From assembly GCA_003563895.1 (NCBI GenBank), contig PWTK01000085.1, forward strand, positions 1 to 35,274: a stretch of DNA of 35,274 bases. The letters run 5' to 3'. Under the pieces are notes generated by a model that saw only the letters and a program-made list of their open reading frames with translations, was not told where the DNA came from and did no database searches. Origin of the DNA: Syntrophomonadaceae bacterium. Lineage in GTDB: Bacteria > Bacillota > Dethiobacteria > DTU022 > UBA8154. The position numbers were made by a program, and so were the translations under genes. Positions 23,023-31,065 of the stretch are shown here, piece after piece (within the stretch, counting starts at the first letter, position 1; every line of letters begins with the position of its first letter).

Positions 23023-24774
23023 ATGAGTTCTTTGGGTTTATCTGTTAAAAGCCTGTGGTCTTACATGTGGCACCTCCACAGGCAGACGAAAAGACTGATT
23101 AAGTTTGATTTTCGGGCTATTGCGCAGCAGTATTCCATGTCCGCATCCGAAGATTCGGGGATAGAGGATGAAGAGGAAAAGAAAAAAGACACAGCAAATG
23201 TTGAAGGAGAGGTGGATAAAGAGGATATCGTTCCCGGCGGCGACCCCGGTGAGCGAGGAAGCATGGATGTCGAGGTGTACGGCACACGCCAGCGGATAGG
23301 CTTGTTCCTGGGTCCGGCACTCTTCATTCTGTTTCTGCTGATCCCTACCCCGCCGGAGATGGCCCCGGCGGCGCAGTCCGTCCTGGCCGGCACCGCTTGG
23401 GTTGCCACGTGGTGGATATCCGAGGCCATCCCCATCCCCGCCACATCGCTTATGCCCATCATCCTCTTTCCTTTGACCGGCGCCCTGCCGGCAGCCGAGG
23501 CGATGATCCCTTACGCCAATCCGAACGTATTTCTTTTTTTGGGAGGTTTTACTATTGCCGTTTGCATGGAACGCTGGGAGCTGCACCGCCGTATTGCCTT
23601 AGGCATTATTAATATTATCGGTACCAGCCCCAACACGCTGATCCTGGGATTTATGGTGGCGACCGCTTTTCTGTCCATGTGGATCTCCAACACCGCAACG
23701 ACCATGATGATGATGCCCATCGCACTGGCCGTTATTCTGCAGGTGGCCCAGCTGGTGCAGGAAAGGAATATCCCGAATGTGGATGTGCGGCAGGGGCATT
23801 TTAATTTCGGGACCTGCCTGATGCTCTCCATCGCTTATGCCGCGTCCATTGGGGGCGTCGCCACCCTGATCGGCACACCGCCGAACATCGTATTTGCCGG
23901 GATAGCAAATGAGATGTTCGGGGTAACCATCGGTTTTGACCAGTGGTTCTTCTATGGGCTGCCCCTTTCGGTCATCTTTCTTGTTATTGCCTGGTTCTAC
24001 ATGACCCGCAAGGCATATCCTCCGGAGCTGAAAGAGATCCCCGGGGGCCGTGAAGTGGTCCGAAAAGAACTCCAGGCGCTTGGCCCGATGACCAGGCCGG
24101 AGAAAATGATCGCCACCGTTTTTGCCTGTGTTGCAGCAGCCTGGATTCTGCGGAGCTTTTTGCTGGAACCGATTTTTCCCTATATTCACGACGCGGTGAT
24201 CGCCATTCTCGGGGCGGTCATCACCTTTTTGGTCCCGGTCAGCCTGAAGAGGGGTGAGTTTCTGAACAACTGGGACACCGCGGTCAAGGTTCCCTGGGGC
24301 ATTCTGCTGCTTTTCGGCGGCGGTTTGTCCATAGCCGCCGGGTTCCAGGAGACCGGGCTGGCTGCCTGGATCGGTGAGCGGTTGGCCGTGTTTGAAGGCC
24401 AGCCGATGATCCTGATTATGCTGGCCGTAGTCGCCCTGGTGGTCTACCTGACCGAAATCACCTCCAATACCGCCACTACTTCCATGATGATGCCCATCAT
24501 GGCCGCCATGGCCGCCGCCATGGCCGTCCATCCCTATGCGCTCATGATCACCGCCGCAACCGCCGCTTCTTATGCTTTTATGCTGCCGGTGGCCACTCCG
24601 CCGAACGCAGTCGTATTCGGCAGCGGGTATATCACGATTCCTCAAATGGCCCGGGCCGGTGTCTGGCTCAACATGATAGGGGTCATTGTGATTGCCACCC
24701 TTGTTTATTTCTGGCTCCCCTTTGTCTGGGGGATTGATTTCTATGTCATCCCCGAAATGTTCCGCCTTTATTAA
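23023..24774 (+). CDS. DASS-family (SLC13/CitT-type) sodium-coupled anion transporter
   Basis: A 583-residue inner-membrane transporter with about eleven hydrophobic segments from residue 90 onward. Both substrate/sodium-binding SNT motifs are present (SNTATTMMMMPIA near residue 225 and SNTATTSMMMPI near 490), each near a proline-containing loop (GTPPNIVF and ATPPNAVVF), which is diagnostic of the divalent anion/sodium symporter family that imports succinate, malate, citrate or sulfate. Unusual is a hydrophilic N-terminus of about 85 residues with an acidic/lysine-rich tract (SEDSGIEDEEEKKK). ATG 23023 follows TGAGGAGGATGG; an upstream in-frame GTG (22987) has no such site. It is followed by a strong terminator and then rex. 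The substrate is inferred to be a small carboxylate. Confidence 0.92.
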   Translation: MSSLGLSVKSLWSYMWHLHRQTKRLIKFDFRAIAQQYSMSASEDSGIEDEEEKKKDTANVEGEVDKEDIVPGGDPGERGSMDVEVYGTRQRIGLFLGPALFILFLLIPTPPEMAPAAQSVLAGTAWVATWWISEAIPIPATSLMPIILFPLTGALPAAEAMIPYANPNVFLFLGGFTIAVCMERWELHRRIALGIINIIGTSPNTLILGFMVATAFLSMWISNTATTMMMMPIALAVILQVAQLVQERNIPNVDVRQGHFNFGTCLMLSIAYAASIGGVATLIGTPPNIVFAGIANEMFGVTIGFDQWFFYGLPLSVIFLVIAWFYMTRKAYPPELKEIPGGREVVRKELQALGPMTRPEKMIATVFACVAAAWILRSFLLEPIFPYIHDAVIAILGAVITFLVPVSLKRGEFLNNWDTAVKVPWGILLLFGGGLSIAAGFQETGLAAWIGERLAVFEGQPMILIMLAVVALVVYLTEITSNTATTSMMMPIMAAMAAAMAVHPYALMITAATAASYAFMLPVATPPNAVVFGSGYITIPQMARAGVWLNMIGVIVIATLVYFWLPFVWGIDFYVIPEMFRLY

Positions 24775-24809
24775 AAAGGAGATGAGTATTTTATTCACCT
24801 CTCATGGCG

Positions 24810-24847
24810 AATGCAGGGGGTGCATATACTGCCCTCCTGCATTTTTT
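24810..24847 (+). terminator. Rho-independent terminator of the DASS transporter gene
   Basis: AATGCAGGGGG (24810-24820) pairs with 24833-24843 over 11 positions with one G-T pair, followed by six T residues starting inside the stem. It lies 36 bases after the stop codon. Confidence 0.85.
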
Positions 24848-24921
24848 CCGCATTTTTCGGACCCGTGTTAGTGGCCATTGACAACCCTTTGCGCAGGGTC
24901 ATGAAAAGTTTATTTCAAGTA

Positions 24922-24950
24922 TTGACAACAAATAGTAGATCAAGACATGT
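24922..24950 (+). promoter_or_regulatory. Probable promoter of rex
   Basis: A perfect -35 box, TTGACA, lies at 24922-24927. At 17-base spacing the -10 would be ACATGT (24945-24950), a poor match, and it overlaps the Rex-like site. Another TTGACA at 24878-24883 also lacks a good -10. Confidence 0.4.
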
Positions 24951-24964
24951 TACTTTATTAACAA
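24947..24964 (+). promoter_or_regulatory. Rex-like operator upstream of rex
   Basis: ATGTTACTTTATTAACAA fits the clostridial Rex consensus TTGTTAA-N4-TTAACAA at 12 of 14 defined positions: the right half is perfect and the left differs at two bases. It lies 65 bases before the rex start codon and covers the expected -10 region, so autorepression is likely. Confidence 0.65.
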
Positions 24965-25028
24965 GGTAATATGTCTGAATATTGTGGATAATATGGCGAG
25001 TCATATTTTGTGGGAAAGGGGCGTGGCA

Positions 25029-25703
25029 ATGTACAGGACCAGGTTGGATCGTGAAAATGAACCGGGTGTTAAAAAAGTATCCCGTTCAGTTATCCGCCGG
25101 CTGCCCGTGTATTTGCGGGTGCTGGATAACTTGATCGGGAATGATGTCGAGGTCATCTCTTCCAGGGAATTGAGCGAAAGGACGGGTTTTACGGCGGAGC
25201 AGATCAGGAAGGATTTGGCCCATTTCGGCGCATTTGGCACGAAGGGCACGGGCTACAACACCGAGGCCCTGCGGAGTGAAATATTGAAAATTATCGGTTT
25301 GCATGAAAAAACGGCTGTGATTGTGGTGGGTGCCGGTCATTTGGGCACGGCACTTACCCGTTATAATGTGAATAAAAATCCCTACACCCATGTGGTGGCG
25401 GCGTTTGATACTTCTCCAGAAGTGGTGGGGGACAAGATTCTGGATGTCGAGGTGCTGCACGTTTCTGAAATGGAAGAGGTGGTCAGCAAGCATAATGTGA
25501 GGGTGGCCATTCTGGCCGTTCCCTCCGAACATGCCCAGGCTGCCGCCGATCAGGTGGCCGGCAGTGGAGTCAAGGTGATCTTTAATTTTGCCCCTCTTTG
25601 GGTGCGGGCTCCGGATGGTGTGTTTGTGCACAATGCCGACCTCAGCGTTGAACTCCAGAGCTTGATTTACTACGCTACAAAAGAAAGAGAGAAGGCGCAC
25701 TAA
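25029..25703 (+). CDS. rex: Redox-sensing transcriptional repressor Rex
   Basis: Rex senses the NADH/NAD+ ratio and represses fermentation and NADH-reoxidation genes when NADH is low. The N-terminal winged helix has SRSVIRRLPVYLRVLDNL and SSRELSERTGFTAEQIRKDLAHFGAFGTKGTGY. The Rossmann domain starts VIVVGAGHLGTALTRY and includes the conserved VPSEHAQAAADQ and FNFAPLWVRAP segments. ATG 25029 follows GGGAAAGGGGCG and gives 224 residues, close to the family norm; an in-frame GTG at 24984 would add 15 residues without a ribosome binding site. It follows the DASS gene but is separated by a terminator. In this window the NADH-linked operons are plausible targets, though no Rex site was seen at them. 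Confidence 0.96.
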   Translation: MYRTRLDRENEPGVKKVSRSVIRRLPVYLRVLDNLIGNDVEVISSRELSERTGFTAEQIRKDLAHFGAFGTKGTGYNTEALRSEILKIIGLHEKTAVIVVGAGHLGTALTRYNVNKNPYTHVVAAFDTSPEVVGDKILDVEVLHVSEMEEVVSKHNVRVAILAVPSEHAQAAADQVAGSGVKVIFNFAPLWVRAPDGVFVHNADLSVELQSLIYYATKEREKAH

Positions 25704-26100
25704 ACGAATCAATGCCCTCCTCCCCAAAATGGTCACCAATAACCCAGCGGGCTCGGCAGGAGTTCATCAGTTATGTCGTGAATCATTCGACCATCAATGC
25801 TTTTGGGAGTGAAGCGCTACTTGAGCACGTATTTCAAGTATATCCCAACTGCTCGGCATTTCCTGCCCGGGAATGCATTTTATTTCTGTCTATCCAGCTT
25901 AATCAGGAACTCCGATTTACAAGCCTTATGATATGGTCTTTAACAGACCTTCAGCACATTATCTTGTGAAGTCCATCTAAAGCCTTGAATATACAGGGCT
26001 CGTTCACTATTACCCTGTGCTAACTGATAGCCATGTTTTTTTTTATCCAAAGCAGTCCCATATATATTTTTCTGTTTTCTCATTGCGGGGTTTTGTTTTC
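25704..26100. other. Intergenic region between convergent rex and mmgE-type genes
   Basis: 397 bases with lower GC than the neighbouring genes. Small open frames on both strands (for example 25712-25969 plus) lack a ribosome binding site and any recognisable domain. No terminator with a clean stem and T run was found for either convergent gene. Confidence 0.35.
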
Positions 26101-27474
26101 TCAGGAACTTTCGGCCAGCAGTTCGGCCAGAGATTTTATGTTTGTGCATTTTTCAAGAGAAAATGCCTGCCTGAGGAACTCTTTTCGCCGAGCCTTCTCC
26201 ATTTTTTCAGTAAGCAGTTCAAATTTTTGGAGCAGTTCCTCCCGGGAGAGAGGGTTTTGCGGGTCTCCTTTCGGGTAATCGATCTTACAGCGGTAAACCT
26301 TTCCTTCAACCGTATGCAGTTCCACCTGGCAGGGCCATTTTTGCGGGAACTCTTTTTCCAATGCCTCATCTGCATAGCATTCCACTTTTTCCATCAGGTC
26401 CTTCACTTGAGCGGATTTGATCCATTCCGGATCGTATTCCTCCAGGAAAGCGCGGCGTCTGATAATGGAGATGGCTGCAGCATAAGGCAGGCTGAACTGG
26501 GCTTCTACCACATTTTGTGGATTGCGTTTGGTGTGCAGGGGGTTGCCGACTATTTGCATTGCGGTGTTAACCACACCGACCTTTACCTTTTCCACCTGTT
26601 GGGAGGACAGCTTGTTTTCATCCACAATCCTTAAAACCGCATCGATAGGAGATTGATTGTAACGGCAGCAAGCGTGGGGCTTGAGGCTGGTCTTTGAAAT
26701 GTAGTAAAATTCTCCCAGCCCTTCCAGGGCGAGCTCTGGAACCGGGCGCTCGGAATAGGAACGCAAAAAACCATACCGCCCTTCGATGCCCTGCAGAGGA
26801 CCCTTGAAATTTTCGCGGGCCAGCAGGGCAGCAATCAGCCCGCTGTGAGCGGACCACCCGGGGTGAAAGCGTTTGGTCCACGCCCCGTCCGTCAAAAATT
26901 CCATGGAAGCGGCAGCCTGGCTGGCCGCTATCCCCATTGCGGCGAGAAATTGTTCCCTGTTCAACTGGAAAAGCCTGGCGGCGGCGGCCGCTGCCGCAAA
27001 AACACCGCACGTCCCCGTCGGGTGAAAGCCGCGCCGGTAATGCTCGGAAGGGTGGATGGCCCTGCCCAGCCGACTCATGATTTCGTAGCCGATGACAACA
27101 GCAGTAATGAAATCTTTGCCGGAAGCTTTGGTCATCTCTCCTGCCGCCAGGGCGGCAGGAAAGACCACCACTCCCGGGTGAAGGGAAGCTTCGTTGATGA
27201 CGTCGTCCAGCTCCAGGCTGTGGGAAAAGCAGCCGTTGGCCAGGCATGCATACTCCGGGCCCACCCGCAGGCCGCTTCCAATGACCACCGCCTCTCCCGT
27301 GCTGAGCTTTTTCATCACGTTACAGACGGCGGTGCTGGACTCCACCTCTGCCCCGCGGTAGGCAAGCCCGGCAAAGTCAACAAAAAGATCCTTTGCCTTT
27401 TCGACCACCTCTTCAGGGAGATCTTCGAATTTCAAACCTGCAGCAAATTCCGCGAATTTTTTCCCTATTTCCAA
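26101..27474 (-). CDS. MmgE/PrpD-family protein
   Basis: A protein of about 457 residues of the family that includes 2-methylcitrate dehydratase, cis-aconitate decarboxylase and iminodisuccinate epimerase. Family features seen: FSHSLELDDVINEASLHPG (about residues 82-100), RRGFHPTGTCGVFAAAAAAARL (about 145-166), GMVG-equivalent AMGIAASQAAAS, and KTSLKPHACCRYNQSP (about 285-300). The TTG at 27474 is preferred because GGGAGGGG lies 5 bases upstream; an ATG at 27489 sits inside that site's leader without its own. It lies downstream of the TRAP genes on the same strand but beyond a hairpin, so partial co-transcription is possible. The substrate is probably an unsaturated or hydroxylated di- or tricarboxylate, perhaps one imported by the transporters nearby. 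Confidence 0.88.
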   Translation of the reverse strand: MEIGKKFAEFAAGLKFEDLPEEVVEKAKDLFVDFAGLAYRGAEVESSTAVCNVMKKLSTGEAVVIGSGLRVGPEYACLANGCFSHSLELDDVINEASLHPGVVVFPAALAAGEMTKASGKDFITAVVIGYEIMSRLGRAIHPSEHYRRGFHPTGTCGVFAAAAAAARLFQLNREQFLAAMGIAASQAAASMEFLTDGAWTKRFHPGWSAHSGLIAALLARENFKGPLQGIEGRYGFLRSYSERPVPELALEGLGEFYYISKTSLKPHACCRYNQSPIDAVLRIVDENKLSSQQVEKVKVGVVNTAMQIVGNPLHTKRNPQNVVEAQFSLPYAAAISIIRRRAFLEEYDPEWIKSAQVKDLMEKVECYADEALEKEFPQKWPCQVELHTVEGKVYRCKIDYPKGDPQNPLSREELLQKFELLTEKMEKARRKEFLRQAFSLEKCTNIKSLAELLAESS

Positions 27475-27815
27475 GGAAACCCCTCCCATCTTATCAGTTT
27501 TACAAGCAGGGTTTGGCTGAAAAACAGTTACTTTAGAAGTATTATGTTCTTTCAATCCCGGTTCCTGCTTTCAATTACGACCGACTGCTTTTTTTAGAGC
27601 TGCCTTTGGTGGCAGCTGAAACAAAAAGGAAGGGGAAGAAGCGCGACTTTTTTTGAGGGCGAAGGGCAAGAAAAACCTGTCCCTGCTTCGACTGCTTTTA
27701 CTTTGCGCAAGAGAAAAGGCAAGTCAAAAACCGCCCCTTTTTGTCCCACAATAAGGAGGGGCAAGGTAATGCCAATTACTTGCCCCTCCCGAACCTTTTT
27801 AAAAGGGTGCTTTTT
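27475..27815 (-). other. Intergenic region between TRAP permease and mmgE-type gene
   Basis: 341 bases. It holds a strong hairpin just after the permease (27755-27789) and a second perfect 7-base-pair hairpin (27598-27604 with 27611-27617) followed by A residues rather than T residues on the transcribed strand. No clear promoter for the mmgE-type gene was found. Confidence 0.4.
27755..27789 (-). terminator. Strong hairpin after the TRAP permease
   Basis: GGAGGGGCAAG (27755-27765) pairs perfectly with 27779-27789, and TAAT/ATTA extends the stem inside past one bulged base, leaving a 4-base loop. It is 26 bases after the permease stop codon. On the minus strand it is followed by TTATTGT, a weak U tract, so it may be a terminator or an mRNA-end stabiliser. 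Confidence 0.6.
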
Positions 27816-29786
27816 TTATTCCGCCGACTCGGCCGCCGCTCCCTTTTTGGGCCGCAGCGGTTTCGGCACCACGACTTTTTTGTGCTGTAAAACCCCTATG
27901 ACCAGGGCGGCAGCGAGGACCAGGGCCGCCAGGAGGCCGATGGTAAAGCTGGGGTGAAACATGGCCAGCCCGGCCAGGGGGAGAAGGGCTGCGCGGAGCA
28001 ATAAATTAAGCCAGTTGCGCTGGGTGTAGCGGCCGAAGAAAAAGAAGGTGACCCCGAGCACCCCTGCGATAACGATCAGCGATTCGATGAGTTGAGAAAA
28101 ACCGGGGTTAACCACGATGTCGGTGCGGATGAAAATGGCAAAGGACATGATTATGATGGGCACGCATATCTTCAACGCCTCGAACATGGTGCGTATAAAC
28201 GAGCAGTCCGCCAGCCTGGAAGCTACCGCTGCAGTGAGGGAGGTCGGCGGTGAAAGCTCGCCCCAAACAGAGATCAAAAAGACAAAGAAGTGGGCCACCC
28301 AGGGATCGATACCGAAACGAATCAGCGGTGGGGCCACGATGACCGCCACCACGATATAGGTGGCCGTAGGGGGGAGCCCCGTGCCGGCCAGCCATCCAAA
28401 TCCCCAGGCCACGAGCAGCGTCAGCAGCAAGCTGACCTCACCCAGTTCCATCAGCAGGTGCCCCATGCGCAGGATAAACCCGGTTACCGTAAAGAGCCCG
28501 ATCATGATGCCCAGGGTGGCCATTAAAATAACCAGGTACCAGAGCAGGTCGGTGTGGATTTCGACCACGTTCCTGGCGATGGAGAGCAGCTTCTGTTTTA
28601 GAAAGGATGCTTCGCGCACGATATACTTGTAATAAAAAAATATGACCAACAAGAGGGAACACAGCGTGATGCCGCCGAAAAGCCCCGCTCTCATGGCGCC
28701 CATGCCGACGACGCCCATGTAGAGGATGAGCCCGATAATGCAGGTAAAAAAGGCGATGGTTTTCATGATGTCATATCCGGGGACTGGCGGCGGGTCCTGA
28801 TCAGCGGGCATTATTTCCGAGACGCTGAGCAGGTACACCGACATGACAACCGCAGAAAAGTAAATGAACGCGATGGCAAAGCCGCGCATGACCACTTCCC
28901 AGTAAGGGACCCCCAAAAACTCAGCCATGATGAAGCCGGCCACCGCCATCAGCGGCGGCATGATCAGGCCGCCCATGGAAGCCGCCGTTTCCACCGCTGC
29001 CGCGTAAACGGGTGAGATGCCGTTTTTTATCATGAGGGGTATGGTAAAGCTCCCCGTTACCGCGGTGTTGGCCGCGCCGCTGCCGCTGGTGGAGCCGATG
29101 GTGGCCGAGCTCAACACCGCAACCTGCGGGATATTGTATGTGTGCCTGCCTGCCACGTAGTAGATGGAGCTGATGACCGCGCTCTGCGCCTCAAACCCCC
29201 TGGCCGATGCCGCCACCAGCAGGAAAGCGGCCACGTAAGTCAGCGCCATCTGTGAATAGCGGCCGTAGACTCCTTCGGCCAGCTCGAGGGTGGTGGATTC
29301 GATGATGCGTGTCAGCGAAACGCCGGGGTGCCAGAAAAAATCGATGGGGCTGTGCATGCCGAACAGGCTGTAGGCGATGAGGGCCAGGTTCACGTAAAAG
29401 AGCACCGGGTGGAACTTTCGGGAGAACTCCATGATGATGACAAACATGATGGCCCCAATGATAAAGTCTTCCACGTTGTACGCTCCGGCCCGGTAAATGA
29501 AGAGGTTTTCAAATTCGAACTCCCAGTAAACCAGCACTCCCAGGGCAAAAAAAATGTAGACCAGCGCGATAATCCTGTTGGCCGTAAGGCCGACGCGCGG
29601 GTAGAGTTCTCCGCGCAGGTAACAGTTGAGCACGGCCACGATGACGGCGATGGGGACCAAGCGGGTGGAAAGCTTCAGCGGCCCGCCCAACCCGGTAATG
29701 AAGTAGTATACGAGGTGTGCAAAAAAGAAAATAGAAAAAGCCAGGGCAATATTCCTGGCATTAAAGACATTTGATAGTTTATTCAT
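27816..29786 (-). CDS. TRAP transporter fused permease (4TM/12TM)
   Basis: A 656-residue integral membrane protein in which the small DctQ-like and large DctM-like TRAP subunits are fused, the usual partner of TAXI-type receptors. The DctM signature GSTSGSGAANTAVTGSFTIPLM (about residues 231-252) and AASMGGLIMPPLMAVAGFIMAEFLG are clear, with a second matching half near GTGLPPTATYIVVAVIVAPPL and ELSPPTSLTAAVAS. The N-terminal quarter has four hydrophobic segments. The C-terminal tail is lysine-rich. The ATG follows GGGGGAGCG. It lies 187 bases downstream of the receptor gene, with an inverted repeat between. It imports an organic acid with a sodium or proton gradient; the substrate is not readable from sequence. 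Confidence 0.94.
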   Translation of the reverse strand: MNKLSNVFNARNIALAFSIFFFAHLVYYFITGLGGPLKLSTRLVPIAVIVAVLNCYLRGELYPRVGLTANRIIALVYIFFALGVLVYWEFEFENLFIYRAGAYNVEDFIIGAIMFVIIMEFSRKFHPVLFYVNLALIAYSLFGMHSPIDFFWHPGVSLTRIIESTTLELAEGVYGRYSQMALTYVAAFLLVAASARGFEAQSAVISSIYYVAGRHTYNIPQVAVLSSATIGSTSGSGAANTAVTGSFTIPLMIKNGISPVYAAAVETAASMGGLIMPPLMAVAGFIMAEFLGVPYWEVVMRGFAIAFIYFSAVVMSVYLLSVSEIMPADQDPPPVPGYDIMKTIAFFTCIIGLILYMGVVGMGAMRAGLFGGITLCSLLLVIFFYYKYIVREASFLKQKLLSIARNVVEIHTDLLWYLVILMATLGIMIGLFTVTGFILRMGHLLMELGEVSLLLTLLVAWGFGWLAGTGLPPTATYIVVAVIVAPPLIRFGIDPWVAHFFVFLISVWGELSPPTSLTAAVASRLADCSFIRTMFEALKICVPIIIMSFAIFIRTDIVVNPGFSQLIESLIVIAGVLGVTFFFFGRYTQRNWLNLLLRAALLPLAGLAMFHPSFTIGLLAALVLAAALVIGVLQHKKVVVPKPLRPKKGAAAESAE

Positions 29787-29863
29787 GCAAAGCGCTCCCC
29801 CCTGGTAAAAGTCAATTCACAGAAGTAAGCTCACTCTGGATGCTTTACATAGGGGAGGAAACA

Positions 29864-29922
29864 CCGCGCATGCGCCTGTGCCGGCTGACACAGCAGTTGG
29901 CGTCAAAATGGCGCATGCGCGG
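29864..29922 (-). repeat. 13-bp perfect inverted repeat between receptor and permease genes
   Basis: Arms at 29864-29876 and 29910-29922 (CCGCGCATGCGCC and its complement) are perfect, and each contains the self-complementary GCGCATGCGC. The 33-base loop can form CTGTG/CACAG. No T run follows. Lying between the TAXI and TRAP genes, it could form an intercistronic hairpin that sets the receptor-to-permease ratio, or be a protein-binding site. Confidence 0.7.
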
Positions 29923-29973
29923 AAATGCTCCCTCAGGGTTCGGCAGGGAGCCGAACGCGTTTTCACTTGACTG

Positions 29974-31065
29974 TTACTCGGCGATTATCCACGCCTCATC
30001 CCAGGCATCGTGTTCCTGGAGGAACTCGGCCGTCCCGGAATGGACCGGCACATCGGGGTTGGCCGAGATGCCGCTGACCTGCATCCCGATAAAGTCGTCC
30101 GCCAGCGGTCCGAAACCGGGATCCATTCCGGCCAGGTCTTCTGCCGCCCCATAGAAGATATTCATCATTTGATAGACGAAATCGTGGTCGGCGTCCGCCC
30201 TGACGTTGTAAGCGAAAAGGATCGGCACGCCGATGATTTCATCGACGAGGACATCCTGGGTGAAGGCTTCTTCGGGATCAACGGTCACCGGGGCAAGCCC
30301 GGCTTCACGCAGGGTATCCTGTTCTTCTTCGGTGGGGTTCACCACCGCAATATCGGCCCTCATCTCCGCTTCGGCCCACCACGTCGGGAGAGATCTGCCG
30401 GCGGTGGTGTAGGCCGCTGCCCCCATAATGGAACCGTCCCTGAGGGCGTCGGCGGTTAGACCGGAGTCGATCTCCGTGTGGTTAAACTCGTAGCCGAGCG
30501 CGTTGAAAATACGCCCCATGTTCATCCAGTTCATGTAGCCGGCCGGTGTGAAAAATACGGGCTCGCCGTCGAGGTCGCCCCAGGAATTGTAGTCGTCTAT
30601 ATTGTCTTCCAGCACGACCAGGAAGGTTTCCATGGGGTACGCGTAGAACGTGTGCACCAGTTCTCCCACGTCGGGATCCAGGTCGTCAAAGGGATCTGTC
30701 CTTTCCCAGACGGGACCCATGGAAACGTCCGCCGTGTAGGCGATGTCCCCGTCTCCGTCCATGGCGGCCCTCATGCAGGCCGAGGTGGACGGGAAGGGGT
30801 GCACCGTCACGGTGTACTCTTCAGGCAGTTCGCGGTTCAAAAAGTCGACCATCATACTGGCCACGGAGTAGCCGTAGGAGCCCACGTCTGCGGTGTTCCA
30901 TCTCACTGAAATCCGATCCGGCGGATCTTCCACGACTTCATCGGGATCGGGATCGGGATCGGGATCGGGCGGGGCGCAGCCCGTAACGATCCCAAAAGTA
31001 AACACGATTGCCAGCAGGGCGATCAAGAATAACCTCCAGTGTTTCCAAGTACCAGATTTGTGCAT
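29974..31065 (-). CDS. TAXI-family TRAP transporter solute-binding lipoprotein
   Basis: A 363-residue receptor of the TAXI (TRAP-associated extracytoplasmic immunogenic) family. The N-terminus is a lipoprotein signal with lipobox IVTGC (Cys at about residue 30), so the protein is anchored outside the membrane. A very regular Pro-Asp linker (PPDPDPDPDPDE) follows, then the binding domain starting ISVRWNTADVGSYGYSVASMM. Typical TAXI motifs include DIAYTADVSMGPVWE and FFTPAGYMNWMNMGRIFNALG, with FAYNVRADADHDFVYQMMN near the C-terminus. The ATG follows GAAAGAGGGGG. It heads the receptor-permease pair. The ligand is unknown; characterised TAXI proteins bind glutamate, 2-oxoglutarate or other small acids. 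The mature protein is unusually acidic. Confidence 0.92.
   Translation of the reverse strand: MHKSGTWKHWRLFLIALLAIVFTFGIVTGCAPPDPDPDPDPDEVVEDPPDRISVRWNTADVGSYGYSVASMMVDFLNRELPEEYTVTVHPFPSTSACMRAAMDGDGDIAYTADVSMGPVWERTDPFDDLDPDVGELVHTFYAYPMETFLVVLEDNIDDYNSWGDLDGEPVFFTPAGYMNWMNMGRIFNALGYEFNHTEIDSGLTADALRDGSIMGAAAYTTAGRSLPTWWAEAEMRADIAVVNPTEEEQDTLREAGLAPVTVDPEEAFTQDVLVDEIIGVPILFAYNVRADADHDFVYQMMNIFYGAAEDLAGMDPGFGPLADDFIGMQVSGISANPDVPVHSGTAEFLQEHDAWDEAWIIAE
30943..30969 (-). repeat. Hexanucleotide repeat encoding an Asp-Pro linker
   Basis: GGGATC is repeated 4.5 times without error on the plus strand; read on the minus strand it encodes the DPDPDPDP linker of the receptor lipoprotein. Gain or loss of units would keep the reading frame and change only linker length. 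Confidence 0.9.

Noticed and set aside
25712..25969. 85-codon plus-strand frame after rex
   Set aside because: No ribosome binding site, no recognisable domain and composition like the surrounding non-coding DNA.
27598..27617. Perfect 7-bp hairpin upstream of the mmgE-type gene as a terminator
   Set aside because: On the minus strand it is followed by A residues and on the plus strand by GAAACAAAAA, so no U tract exists in either direction.
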